Below, piece by piece: positions 1 to 8,148 of a stretch of 54,655 nucleotides of DNA. The first letter of the stretch is position 1; every line of letters begins with the position of its first letter. Made by a program: the position numbers and the translations under genes. The DNA comes from Candidatus Rokuibacteriota bacterium. Lineage in GTDB: Bacteria > Methylomirabilota > Methylomirabilia > Rokubacteriales > CSP1-6. The notes beneath the pieces are model-generated. The model did not search any database. It was given only the letters and a program-made list of their open reading frames with translations, and was not told where the DNA came from. The stretch spans positions 1-54,655 of the forward strand of contig JACPCW010000134.1 in assembly GCA_016184365.1 (NCBI GenBank), in the 5' to 3' direction.

Positions 1-1950
1 GTCGATGGTGAGGCACGCAAGCTCGTCACCGTCGCGGTGCACGGCCGTCCGCCGGCGCACCTCGAGATCAACATCGACGATCGGGACGACGCGCTCGCCG
101 CGGCGTTCGCCGCGGACGGTTCGACGATCGTCGCCGGCCACCGCCGCCGGCGGAGCCGCAACGGCATCCCGTCAGCGCCCGTGCTGGCCTCGCCGCTGCA
201 CGATTCGGAACGGAACCGCGTCGGGTTGCTCGTCGTCGCGCCGCCGGCGGCGCGGGCGCGGCAGGCGGCGACGTGGCTGTCCGGCGTGCTCGGCACGACA
301 CTGGGCCGCACCCAGGCGCGGCAGGCCCTCGAGGAAACCGAGCGCCGGCTTCGCCGCGAGCGCACGCTCCTCTACAGCATCATCAACGCGGTCTCCGACC
401 CGATCCTCCTGACCGACCGCGACGAGCGCATCGTCATCACGAACGCCCGGGCCGAAGCGCTGCTCGCGTCGCGCGAGGAAGAGAGCGAGGGCCGCCGGCG
501 CGCCGTCGGCCTGAACAACATGCTCTTCTCCGCCGCGCTCTCCCGCGGCGTGTTCGAAGACATCGAGCGCGCCCGCCACGAGCTGCCGCTGGTCGACCCG
601 GAGGAGGGCTCCGACCTCCTGTTCGAGCTGATCGCCACGCCGCTCCGCGAGGGCGAAGGCGTCGTCTCGATCCTGCGCAACGTCTCCGACCTCCGGATGG
701 CGACGACGCAGATCCAGGAGAACTACGAGAAGCTGCGCGCGGCGGAAGCCGAGGTCCGCGCCGAGCGCGACCGCCTCGACCTCATCATCGACTCCGTCGC
801 CGACCCGATCATCGCCACCGATCCGGCCGGCAACGTCGTCATGCTGAACGCCCCGGCCGAGCGCCTCTTCACGGCGCCGCCGGACGCGCGATCGGACGTG
901 GTCGGCCGCGTGCGCGCGAACGACGCCCATTTCACCTCGTTCGTCGCCGCGCTGTTCCTCACGGGCAGCGAGACGCGGTACCGGGGTGAGATCCAGCTGG
1001 CCGATCCCGTCAGCGGCCGCCTGATCCCGATCGAGGCCGTGTCCGGGAAGATCTTCTCGATGCACGCCGAGGTCGGCGCGATCGTCACGATCCTGCACGA
1101 CCGCACCGAGGAGATGGAAAAGGCGCGCCTCTACGCCGAGCTCAAGAAGTCGTCCGAGCAGCTCGAGCAGAAGGTGCGCGACGCGACCGGCGAGCTGGTA
1201 CGGCAGAACGAGCTGCTGCGCCGCCAGCACATCGAGCTCGAGCAGGCGTCCGCGCTCAAGAGCCAGTTCCTGGCGAACATGTCGCACGAGTTCCGGACGC
1301 CGTTGAATGCGATCCTCGGCTACACGTCCATGCTGCTGCAGGGCGTGTCCGGCGACGCGACGCCGGCGCAGCGCAAGAGCCTGTCGCGCATCGACTCGAA
1401 CGCGCGCCACCTGCTGGGCATCATCAACGACATCCTCGACATCGCGCGGATCGAGTCGGGCCGCATGCCGCTCACCGCCACCGAGTTCAAGCTGTCGGCG
1501 CTCACCGACGAGGTCGTCTCGGAGCTCGAGCCGCTGATCGCGCGCGCGACCGTCGACGTGAAGCTCGACATGCCGCAGGCGCTGCCCGCCATGCGCAGCG
1601 ACCGCCAGAAGGTGAAGCAGATCGTGCTGAATCTTCTGTCGAACGCGCTGAAGTTCACGTCGGAAGGCGTCGTGCGCGTGTCGGCGACGTACGACACCGC
1701 CGCCGGCACGGTCGCGATCACCGTCCAGGACACCGGCATCGGCGTCGCGCCGGAGGACCAGGAGCGCATCTTCGAGGACTTCCGGCAGGCCGACAACTCG
1801 CCGACGCGCGAGTACGGCGGCGCGGGCCTCGGCCTCGCGATCTGCCGGCGGCTCGCCACGATGCTCGGCGGGCGCATCGGCCTCGAGAGCGCGCTCGGCA
1901 AGGGCTCGACGTTCACGCTCGCGCTGCCGCTGCGCCTGCGACGCCGATGA
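1..1950 (+). CDS. PAS-domain sensor histidine kinase, 5'-truncated by the window edge
   Basis: The frame is open to base 1, so the true start lies outside the window; a GTG at 37 is only the first internal candidate. Counting from base 1, residues 1-110 look like the end of a GAF-type domain, then two PAS domains (about 125-240 and 255-375), a coiled coil, a HisKA box with the phospho-acceptor His at residue 429 (motif SHEFRTP) and a HATPase_c domain with N-box NLLSNALKF, G1 DTGIG and G2 GGAGLGLAI. No transmembrane segment is visible, so it is probably cytosolic. It has no receiver; the CheY-like gene 97 bases downstream is the obvious partner, separated by a hairpin repeat. Family known, signal unknown. 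Confidence 0.93.
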   Translation, partial: VDGEARKLVTVAVHGRPPAHLEINIDDRDDALAAAFAADGSTIVAGHRRRRSRNGIPSAPVLASPLHDSERNRVGLLVVAPPAARARQAATWLSGVLGTTLGRTQARQALEETERRLRRERTLLYSIINAVSDPILLTDRDERIVITNARAEALLASREEESEGRRRAVGLNNMLFSAALSRGVFEDIERARHELPLVDPEEGSDLLFELIATPLREGEGVVSILRNVSDLRMATTQIQENYEKLRAAEAEVRAERDRLDLIIDSVADPIIATDPAGNVVMLNAPAERLFTAPPDARSDVVGRVRANDAHFTSFVAALFLTGSETRYRGEIQLADPVSGRLIPIEAVSGKIFSMHAEVGAIVTILHDRTEEMEKARLYAELKKSSEQLEQKVRDATGELVRQNELLRRQHIELEQASALKSQFLANMSHEFRTPLNAILGYTSMLLQGVSGDATPAQRKSLSRIDSNARHLLGIINDILDIARIESGRMPLTATEFKLSALTDEVVSELEPLIARATVDVKLDMPQALPAMRSDRQKVKQIVLNLLSNALKFTSEGVVRVSATYDTAAGTVAITVQDTGIGVAPEDQERIFEDFRQADNSPTREYGGAGLGLAICRRLATMLGGRIGLESALGKGSTFTLALPLRLRRR

Positions 1951-1964
1951 GCCATCCTGTGTCA

Positions 1965-2041
1965 ACCTCGAGGCGCGCCACGGCTCCGCCGGGGCGCGTC
2001 CGAGCGCTGGGGGTCTGGGGGCCATGTCGGGGCCCCCAGCA
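1965..2041 (-). repeat. Double-hairpin repeat, copy A (reverse orientation)
   Basis: Member of a dispersed family seen at least nine times in this window. Read on the minus strand it gives stem 1 (GGGGGCC, 7-nt loop, GGCCCCC), a short spacer rich in CCC, then stem 2 (arms CGCGCCCCGGC and GCCGTGGCGCG around a GGA loop, one C/T mismatch). It fills the gap between the kinase and the response regulator. An ATG at 2024, in frame with the regulator, lies inside stem 1. Confidence 0.85.
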
Positions 2042-2047
2042 CGATCG

Positions 2048-2464
2048 ATGAGCACGACCGACGGCAAACCGCTGATTCTCGTCGTCGACGATTTCCCGGA
2101 CAACCGGGAGATGTACGCCGACTACTTCCGCTTCGTCGGCTACCGGGTCGCGGAAGCCGCCAATGGACAGGAAGCGCTCGAGCAGGCGGAACACACCGTG
2201 CCGGACGCGATCATCATGGATCTGTCCCTGCCAGGTATCGACGGCTGGGAGGCCACGCGGCGTCTCAAAGCCAATCCACGCACCAAGCACGTTCCCATCC
2301 TGGCCGTCACCGGGCACGCGCTCACGGGCCATTCCAAGAGCGCCGCCGAGGCGGGATGCGACATGTTCATCACCAAGCCCTGCCTGCCGGAAGCGCTCGA
2401 GCGCCACGTTCGTGCGCTGCTCGACGCGCCCGTGCACGCCAAGGCGAAGACCGGGAGACGTTGA
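2048..2464 (+). CDS. CheY-like single-domain response regulator
   Basis: 138 residues, one receiver domain. The acidic pair is in LVVDD, the phospho-acceptor is Asp58 (IIMDLSLPG), the switch Thr is in AVTGHA and the conserved Lys in ITKPC. No output domain. An in-frame ATG exists at 2024, but it lies within a hairpin repeat, so I start at 2048. The stop is 2 bases before the GvpL/F start at 2467, implying co-transcription. Likely phosphorylated by the upstream PAS kinase or the downstream hybrid kinase; the target is not evident. Confidence 0.9.
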   Translation: MSTTDGKPLILVVDDFPDNREMYADYFRFVGYRVAEAANGQEALEQAEHTVPDAIIMDLSLPGIDGWEATRRLKANPRTKHVPILAVTGHALTGHSKSAAEAGCDMFITKPCLPEALERHVRALLDAPVHAKAKTGRR

Positions 2465-2466
2465 CC

Positions 2467-3330
2467 ATGCCCACGACCCGCAAACCCGCGGCGGCCGCGA
2501 AGAGCACGCGCAACGCCGTCCGGCCCGCCCGGCGCGCGCGCGCCGAGGACGGCGCGAAGAGCGCCGCCGACCAGCGCGGCAAGTACGTGTACTGCGTCAT
2601 CGGCACCGACGCGCTGCTCCGCTTCGGCACCATCGGCATCGGCGCCCAGCCGAGCGAAGTCCACACCATCAACTACAAGGACATCGGCGCCGTGGTGTCC
2701 GACACGCCGCTCGAGGTGTACGACGCCACGCGCGAGAACGTGCTCGCGCACGAGCGCGTGAACGAAGCGGTCATGAAGCAGTTCACCGTCATCCCGATGT
2801 CGTTCGGCACGGTGTTCAAGACGCGCGACGACATCATCGAGCTGCTCAAGGGCGCGTACGACGCGTTCCGCGACGTGCTCGGGAAGATGGAGAACAAGGT
2901 CGAGTTCGGTCTGAAGATCCTCTGGGAGCGCGACGTCATCCAGAAGGAGATCGAGCGCGACGACGAGGACATCCGCCGCCTCAAGCAGGAGATCTCGTCG
3001 CAGAAGGGCTCGACGTACTTCGCGCGCGTGCAGTACGGCCGGCTCGTCGAGCAGGCGCTGCAGGCGCGCTCCGAGCGCTACGTCGAGGACATCTTCGGCC
3101 GCCTGCGCGACGTCACCGTCGCCGCGCGCGCCAACAAGCCCATCGGCGACAAGATGATCATGAACGCGGCGTTCCTGGTGTCGCGCGAGCAGGAAACGGC
3201 GTTCGACGCGCGCATCAAGGCCATCGGCATCAAGTACGACAAGCTCTCCTTCAAGTACACGGGCCCGTGGCCGCCGTACAACTTCGTCAACATCCGCCTG
3301 AAGCTCGAGCGCGCGCGGGAGACGGAGTGA
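2467..3330 (+). CDS. GvpL/GvpF-family gas vesicle accessory protein
   Basis: 287 residues. A basic, Ala/Arg-rich tail of about 37 residues precedes the conserved core, which begins KYVYCVIG. The core has the family landmarks: VIPMSFGTVF near residue 115, a charged coiled-coil middle, and YTGPWPPYNFV near the C-terminus. GvpF/L proteins are minor structural or assembly factors that bind GvpA at gas-vesicle nucleation. No gvpA or other gvp gene occurs in the window, so this is an orphan copy set among two-component genes, starting 2 bases after the regulator's stop. Whether vesicles are made or the fold was re-used in signalling cannot be told from here. Confidence 0.9.
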   Translation: MPTTRKPAAAAKSTRNAVRPARRARAEDGAKSAADQRGKYVYCVIGTDALLRFGTIGIGAQPSEVHTINYKDIGAVVSDTPLEVYDATRENVLAHERVNEAVMKQFTVIPMSFGTVFKTRDDIIELLKGAYDAFRDVLGKMENKVEFGLKILWERDVIQKEIERDDEDIRRLKQEISSQKGSTYFARVQYGRLVEQALQARSERYVEDIFGRLRDVTVAARANKPIGDKMIMNAAFLVSREQETAFDARIKAIGIKYDKLSFKYTGPWPPYNFVNIRLKLERARETE

Positions 3331-3342
3331 TGATCATCTGAC

Positions 3343-3392
3343 CGGGGGCCCCGACATGGCCCCCAGCCCCCGAACGCCCGGAGCGCGGTCGG
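3343..3392 (+). repeat. Double-hairpin repeat, copy B (partial)
   Basis: Stem 1 of the repeat family (GGGGGCC ... GGCCCCC) is intact directly after the GvpL/F stop, but the second stem is eroded (GCCCGGAGCGCGG). The ATG in the loop of stem 1 is the first in-frame start of the following kinase, so the repeat and the 5' end of that gene overlap. Confidence 0.7.
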
Positions 3393-4867
3393 CCTTCCTC
3401 CCCTACGGTGTCGCCGTGCTCGCCGTCGGCGTGGCGTCGCTCGTCGCATGGCTCGTCGGCGACGCGCTCGTGGGCGCGATCTCGCCGCCCTTCTTCGCCG
3501 CCGTCGTCGTGAGCGCCTGGTTCGGCGGGTTCCGTCCGGGCCTGCTCGCGACGCTGCTCGCCGCGGTCGTCGCCGAGGGCTGGTTCTATCCGCCGCTCTA
3601 CGGCGTCGACTGGGGCAGCGCGCTCCGGCTCGGCATGTTCTCGCTCGTCGCCGCCCTGACGAGCTCGCTCCACGCGCGCTCCCAGGAGGCGCAGCGGCGG
3701 GCCGAACGGCTGCTGGCCGAGGAGCAGCAGGCCCGGGCCGAAGCGGAAACGGCCAACCGCGCGAAGGACGAGTTCCTCGCGTCGCTGTCGCACGAGCTCC
3801 GGACGCCGCTCAACGCGATGCTCGGATGGACGTGGTGGCTGCGGAACGGGACGCTCGAGGGCGACCGTGCGGCGCGCGCGCTCGAGACCGTCGAGCGGAA
3901 CGCGCGCCTGCTCGCGCAGCTGATCGAGGACCTGCTCGACGTGTCGCGCGCTATCACGGGCCAGCTGCGCGTCGAGCGGCGGGTCATCGATCTCGCCCAG
4001 AGCGTCCAGGCCGCCGTCGAGACCGTCGTGCCGGCGGCGGAGGCGAAGCTGATCAAGCTCGACACCGTGCTCGGCTCGACGCTGCCGGCGCTCGCCGACG
4101 GCGAGCGCATGCAGCAGGTCGTGTGGAACCTGCTCTCGAACGCGGTGAAGTTCACGCCCGAGCTCGGGCGGGTCGCCGTACGCCTGCGGAGTGACGGCGG
4201 CCACGCCGTCATCGAGGTCAGCGACACGGGCCGCGGCATCGCGGCGAGCGACCTCCCGCACGTGTTCGCCCGCTTCCACCAGGGCCGCTCGGAGGTCCAT
4301 GGTCGCGCGGGCCTCGGACTCGGGCTCGCCATCGTCCGCCACATCGTCGAGCTCCACGGCGGCACGGTCGAGGCGGCGAGCGGCGGCGAAGGCCGCGGTG
4401 CGACGTTCACCGTGCGCCTGCCGCTCGGCGTCTCCGATCCGGCCGAGGCGGCGGAGAGGCTCGAGAAGGATCGCGCCGAGGTGCCGCCGGCGCTGAACGG
4501 CGTGCACGTCCTGTTCGTCGACGACGACGTGAGCGGGCGCGAAGCGCTCGCCGCCGGTCTGCGCCGGTACGGCGCCGTCGTGACCGGGGCCGGCTCCGTG
4601 GCCGAGGCGCTGGAGGCATCGGCGCGCGACCGGCCCGACGTGCTCGTGAGCGACATCCGCATGCCCGGCGAATCGGGCTACGACCTGATCCTGCGCGTCC
4701 GCGCCGGCGAGCGTGGCGGGCGCACGCCGGCGGTCGCGCTGACCGCGTATCCGCGCGTCGAGGACCGCGCGCGGGCGCTCGCCGCCGGCTACGACATGCA
4801 CGTGCCGAAGCCGGTGTCGCCGGTGGCGCTCGCGCGCGCGATCGCCACGCTCGCCGGCCGCGACTAG
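3356..4867 (+). CDS. Membrane hybrid histidine kinase (DUF4118-like, HisKA, HATPase, REC)
   Basis: Up to 503 residues. Two to three hydrophobic segments occupy residues 15-105 in the style of the KdpD/DUF4118 region, followed by a coiled coil, HisKA with His146 (LSHELRTP), HATPase_c (NLLSNAVKF, DTGRGI, GLGLGLAI) and a C-terminal receiver whose phospho-acceptor is Asp433 (LVSDIRMPG) with Lys in VPKPV. The ATG at 3356 falls inside a repeat hairpin; GTG at 3416 would still leave the first membrane helix, so the start is uncertain. No periplasmic sensor domain is apparent, so the signal may be sensed in or near the membrane. Confidence 0.9.
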   Translation: MAPSPRTPGARSAFLPYGVAVLAVGVASLVAWLVGDALVGAISPPFFAAVVVSAWFGGFRPGLLATLLAAVVAEGWFYPPLYGVDWGSALRLGMFSLVAALTSSLHARSQEAQRRAERLLAEEQQARAEAETANRAKDEFLASLSHELRTPLNAMLGWTWWLRNGTLEGDRAARALETVERNARLLAQLIEDLLDVSRAITGQLRVERRVIDLAQSVQAAVETVVPAAEAKLIKLDTVLGSTLPALADGERMQQVVWNLLSNAVKFTPELGRVAVRLRSDGGHAVIEVSDTGRGIAASDLPHVFARFHQGRSEVHGRAGLGLGLAIVRHIVELHGGTVEAASGGEGRGATFTVRLPLGVSDPAEAAERLEKDRAEVPPALNGVHVLFVDDDVSGREALAAGLRRYGAVVTGAGSVAEALEASARDRPDVLVSDIRMPGESGYDLILRVRAGERGGRTPAVALTAYPRVEDRARALAAGYDMHVPKPVSPVALARAIATLAGRD

Positions 4868-4880
4868 CGCTCCGACCCAA

Positions 4881-4903
4881 ACCGTTTCCCGCGGGGGAAC
4901 GGT
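4881..4903 (+). terminator. Hairpin terminator candidate after hybrid kinase
   Basis: A 10-bp stem (ACCGTTTCCC with GGGGAACGGT, one G-T pair) around a 3-nt loop lies 14 bases after the kinase stop. It is not followed by a T-run, so intrinsic termination is only suggested. Confidence 0.5.
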
Positions 4904-5061
4904 CTTCGCCCGGAAGCGTCAGAAATTTCCCTGTTCTGCCGCGGCAACCCGTCATCCGGCCGGGCATCGATGTTGCTCCCTCCATCCGCGGCTTCGTATG
5001 CCGGCGACGCCTCGTCGCGGCGCTCGCTGCGAACGTTCATCGATGGAGGACGTCCCAACCC

Positions 5062-5280
5062 ATGGAAGTACTGCCGACGACCCGTGAGGCGATCAGGAAG
5101 GTCTTGAGCGACGTGGCGCCGGAAGCGCTCTGCTGCCGGTGCGTGGCGCTCCGCGTCCGGCGTGGACTCACCGGCGTGCGTCACGCGGCCAGTCAGCTCG
5201 AGGGCCTGCCGTCCTTCAGCCGCGGGTACTCGCGGTGCGTCGACTGCGCGCGGGACCGGCTCGTGCTGCGCATGCGTTGA
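5062..5280 (+). CDS. Small four-cysteine protein, function unknown
   Basis: 72 residues with two Cys pairs, C24-x2-C27 (in LCCRC) and CVDC near the C-terminus, spaced as in small zinc-ribbon proteins. The start is supported by GGAGG at 5045-5049, 12 bases upstream. It is followed directly by repeat copy C. I do not recognise a family; a structural zinc site or a small regulator is possible. Confidence 0.55.
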   Translation: MEVLPTTREAIRKVLSDVAPEALCCRCVALRVRRGLTGVRHAASQLEGLPSFSRGYSRCVDCARDRLVLRMR

Positions 5281-5286
5281 TAACAT

Positions 5287-5351
5287 CGGGGGGCCTCGAC
5301 GGGCCCCCCGATTCCCCCCACGCTCGCACACGCCCCGGCGGAGCCGGGGCG
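5287..5351 (+). repeat. Double-hairpin repeat, copy C (divergent)
   Basis: Stem 1 is CGGGGGGCC/GGCCCCCCG (9 bp, 6-nt loop) and stem 2 is CGCCCCGGC/GCCGGGGCG (9 bp, GGA loop). The sequence differs from the other copies but both stems are perfectly paired. It sits between the four-Cys gene and the PBP. Confidence 0.75.
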
Positions 5352-5383
5352 CGGCTCGAAACTCCTGGGGGCATACTGAGATC

Positions 5384-7747
5384 GTGATTCGGCAGCTCCC
5401 GCCCTGGCTTCGCGCTCTCCTCACGAAGGCGCTCGAGATCGTCCGGGCGCCGCGGTCCCGGTGGGCCATCGCCGGTCTCGTCGTGGTCGGCCTGGCCGTC
5501 GTCGCCGCGATCGCGCTCACCACGCACTCCGCGCTGGCGCTCCGGCGCTTCGAGCGCGCCGAGGCGCGGCGCGCCACCTTCGTCCACGCCGCGGGCCAGC
5601 TCCTCGCGCCCGGGATCAGCGTGCGCGCCATCGACCTCGGCGCGACGCTCGGCCGGCTGCGGTACGTCGAGACGCGCGGCGCTCCCGGTGCGCCGGGCCA
5701 GCATCGCCGGACCGCCGCGCAGTGGGACATCGCGCCGCGCGGCGGCGGCGTCGACGGCGCCACGGGGCGGCTGCGGCTCGATCTCCGCGGCGACCGGATC
5801 ACGAAGGTGACGCTCGACAACGAGCCCGTCTCCGACGTGCGCCTCGAAGGCGAGGTCCTCACGAGCGCCGGCGACCGCGTCGGCGAGGACTATCGCCCGG
5901 TGCAGCTCGGCGACGTCCCGCCGGTCGCGATGCGCGCGATCCTCGCCGCGGAGGACCATCGCTTCTTCGATCACCGCGGCGTCGACCTCGTGGGGCTCGC
6001 GCGCGCGGCCTGGGTCAACATGCGGTCCGGCCGCGTCGCGCAGGGCGGCAGCACGATCACGCAGCAGCTCGTCAAGAACCGGCTCCTCACCCCGCGGCGC
6101 ACCGTGATGCGCAAGCTCGAGGAGGCCTGGCTCGCCACCCTCATCGAGTGGCGCTACCCGAAGAAGCGGATTCTCGAGGCGTACCTGAACGAGATCTACC
6201 TCGGCCAGCGCGGCCCGCTCGCGATCCGCGGCTTCGGCGCGGCGGCCCGTTCGTACTTCGGCAAGGAGATCCACCAGCTCGATCTGGGCGAAGCGGCGCT
6301 GCTCGCGGGCATGGCGCGGGCGCCGAACACGTACTCGCCGGCGGTGAATCCGGAGCGGTCGCGCGAGCGACGCGACGTGGTGCTCGCGCGGATGCGCGAG
6401 CTCGGCTGGATCGACGACGACGACCTGCGCGTCGCGCGCGCGGCGCGCGTCGGCGTGCGGGGCACACCGGGCGGGGGACAGTCGGCGCCGTACTTCACGG
6501 ATCACGTCCGGCAGGAGATCGAGCAGCTGTTCGACGACGACTCGCTCGACCGGGCGCGCGGCGCGCGCATCCACACCACGCTCGACCTCCCCCTGCAGCG
6601 CTTCGCCGAGACGGCGCTGACGCGCGGCCTCGATCGTCTGGAGACGCGCCATCGCGCCCTCCGTCGCCCCGCTGCCGGCGCGCGGCTGCAGGGCGCGCTC
6701 ATCGCGCTCGACCCCGCGACCGGCCGCATCACGGCGCTCGTCGGCGGCCGCGACTACGGCACGAGCCAGTTCAACCGCGCGACGCTCGCGCGCCGGCAGC
6801 CGGGATCCGCGTTCAAGCCGTTCGTGTACGCCGCGGCGCTGGCCGCGCCGCACGGCGCGCCGAAGCTGACCGCCGCGTCGATCGTCGAGGACACGCCGGT
6901 GACGCTGCGGGTCGGCGACGAGGACTGGTCGCCGCGGAACTACGAAGACCGCTACGAGGGCTTCGTCACCGTGCGCCGCGCGCTCGAGCACTCGCTGAAC
7001 GCGGCGACCGTGCGCGTCGGCGAAGCCGTCGGATTCAAGACCGTGGTCGACGCGGCGCGCGCGCTCGGCGTGCACAGCCGGTTGTCCGCGGTGCCCGCCA
7101 TGGTGCTCGGCAGCTTCGAAGTGACGCCGCTCGAGCTCGCGCGCGCGTACGTGCCGTTCGCGAACGGCGGCGTTCGCCCGGGCGGTCCGACGACGCTCGC
7201 GCTCGTCGAAGACGGCGACGGCTCACCGGTGACCATCGAAGAGGACGCGCGTGACCGCGTGCTGTCGGTTCCCGAGGCCTATCTGATGACGTCGCTGCTC
7301 GGCGGCGTCGTGCAATCGGGTACCGCCGCCGCCGCGCGCGGCCTCGCGGCGCCCGGCACGCTCGCCGGCAAGACCGGCACGACGAACGACGGCCGCGATG
7401 CCTGGTTCATCGGCTACTCGCCGTCGCTGATCGCCGTGGTGTGGGTCGGCTTCGACGACAACGAGCCCCACCGGCTGTCGGGTTCCGATGCGGCGCTGCC
7501 GATCTGGATCGACTTCATGCGCCAGGCGCTCGACGCCTATCCCGAGAAGCCGTTCACGCCGCCGCCGGGGATCGCGTTCGCCGAGATCGACCCGACGAAC
7601 GGCCGAGTCGCGAATCGGTCCTGCCCGCTCATCGTGCGCGAGACGTTTCTGGCCGGCACCGAGCCGCCGCCCTGTACGGAGCACGGCGGCGTGTCCGAGC
7701 AGTTCATCGACTGGTGGCGCCGGTTCCGCGACTGGTTCAAGCGCTGA
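5384..7747 (+). CDS. Class A penicillin-binding protein (PBP1b-like)
   Basis: 787 residues from GTG 5384; the reading frame is open further upstream but that part crosses the repeat and lacks protein character. One signal-anchor helix (about residues 27-50) is followed by a UB2H-like region, a GT51 glycosyltransferase domain with catalytic Glu190 (AAEDHRFFDHRG) and GGSTITQQLVKN, and a transpeptidase domain with Ser475-x-x-Lys478 (GSAFKPF), SLN and Lys663-Thr-Gly. It polymerises and cross-links peptidoglycan in the periplasm. The C-terminus has a Cys-containing tail (RSCPLIV ... PPCTEHG). All catalytic motifs are intact. Confidence 0.95.
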   Translation: MIRQLPPWLRALLTKALEIVRAPRSRWAIAGLVVVGLAVVAAIALTTHSALALRRFERAEARRATFVHAAGQLLAPGISVRAIDLGATLGRLRYVETRGAPGAPGQHRRTAAQWDIAPRGGGVDGATGRLRLDLRGDRITKVTLDNEPVSDVRLEGEVLTSAGDRVGEDYRPVQLGDVPPVAMRAILAAEDHRFFDHRGVDLVGLARAAWVNMRSGRVAQGGSTITQQLVKNRLLTPRRTVMRKLEEAWLATLIEWRYPKKRILEAYLNEIYLGQRGPLAIRGFGAAARSYFGKEIHQLDLGEAALLAGMARAPNTYSPAVNPERSRERRDVVLARMRELGWIDDDDLRVARAARVGVRGTPGGGQSAPYFTDHVRQEIEQLFDDDSLDRARGARIHTTLDLPLQRFAETALTRGLDRLETRHRALRRPAAGARLQGALIALDPATGRITALVGGRDYGTSQFNRATLARRQPGSAFKPFVYAAALAAPHGAPKLTAASIVEDTPVTLRVGDEDWSPRNYEDRYEGFVTVRRALEHSLNAATVRVGEAVGFKTVVDAARALGVHSRLSAVPAMVLGSFEVTPLELARAYVPFANGGVRPGGPTTLALVEDGDGSPVTIEEDARDRVLSVPEAYLMTSLLGGVVQSGTAAAARGLAAPGTLAGKTGTTNDGRDAWFIGYSPSLIAVVWVGFDDNEPHRLSGSDAALPIWIDFMRQALDAYPEKPFTPPPGIAFAEIDPTNGRVANRSCPLIVRETFLAGTEPPPCTEHGGVSEQFIDWWRRFRDWFKR

Positions 7748-7797
7748 TCCCGCGCTGATCGCTGGTTCGTCGATTGCCGCTGCTGGTTCGTCAATGG
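7741..7797 (+). repeat. Short direct duplications after the PBP stop
   Basis: GCGCTGATC occurs twice two bases apart, and GCTGGTTCGTC followed by a near-copy occurs twice about 18 bases apart. These small duplications lie just upstream of the deleted phospholipase gene and may mark slippage. Confidence 0.5.
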
Positions 7798-8122
7798 CAA
7801 CTGGCCAGTGCGTGAGACCCCGTCCGCCGGCCGTGATGCTCCTCGCCGTCGGCGTGCTCCTGCTCGTCGCGTGCAATCGCGTGCGCCCTCACATCCAGGT
7901 CCCGGACGTGCGGCTCGGCGAAGCGGCCTTCTATCCGACCATCGAGGCGTGGACGCGCGCGCCGATCACCGCGGGCAACGACGTCGAGATTCTCCTGAAC
8001 GGCGACGAGATCGTTCCCGCCCTGCTCGGCGCGGTGCGCTCGGCGTGCAGCAGTGGAAGCGGCGGCCGGTGAGGGACCGGCTCCTCGAGGTGTTAGGCGG
8101 CCCGCTGCGTGACCAGTTGTAA
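7794..8122 (+). pseudogene. Phospholipase D / cardiolipin synthase-like gene with large internal deletion
   Basis: The first half (starts at 7794, 7812 or 7836) encodes a lipoprotein signal (MLLAVGVLLLVAC) and then the family's N-terminal region (YPTIEAWTRAPITAGND, NGDEIVPALLGAVRSA). At about 8045 the frame changes and the sequence jumps to what looks like the family's extreme C-terminus (QQWKRRPVRDRLLEVLGG, stop at 8120-8122). Neither HKD motif is present, so the catalytic core of roughly 300 codons is missing. As it stands the N-terminal frame stops at 8072. Either a genuine internal deletion or a misassembly. Recognition of both ends is from memory of the family. Confidence 0.7.
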
Positions 8123-8126
8123 CCGC

Positions 8127-8143
8127 GCCGCGAGGAACGCGGC
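8127..8143. terminator. Bidirectional hairpin between convergent genes
   Basis: GCCGCG-AGGAA-CGCGGC, a perfect 6-bp stem, sits between the phospholipase remnant and the convergent GGDEF gene. There is no T-run on either side. Confidence 0.4.
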
Positions 8144-8148
8144 TCAGC

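Noticed and set aside
172..2103. Long minus-strand open frame across the first kinase (and similar ones at 10770-13334, 16592-18418 and 17713-22422)
   Set aside because: Antisense shadows of GC-rich genes: composition is Arg/Asp/Glu/Gly low complexity, no family motifs, and the opposite strand carries clear kinase or phosphodiesterase domains.
8045..8122. C-terminal piece of the phospholipase remnant as an independent small gene
   Set aside because: No start signal of its own and it fits as the tail of the deleted gene.
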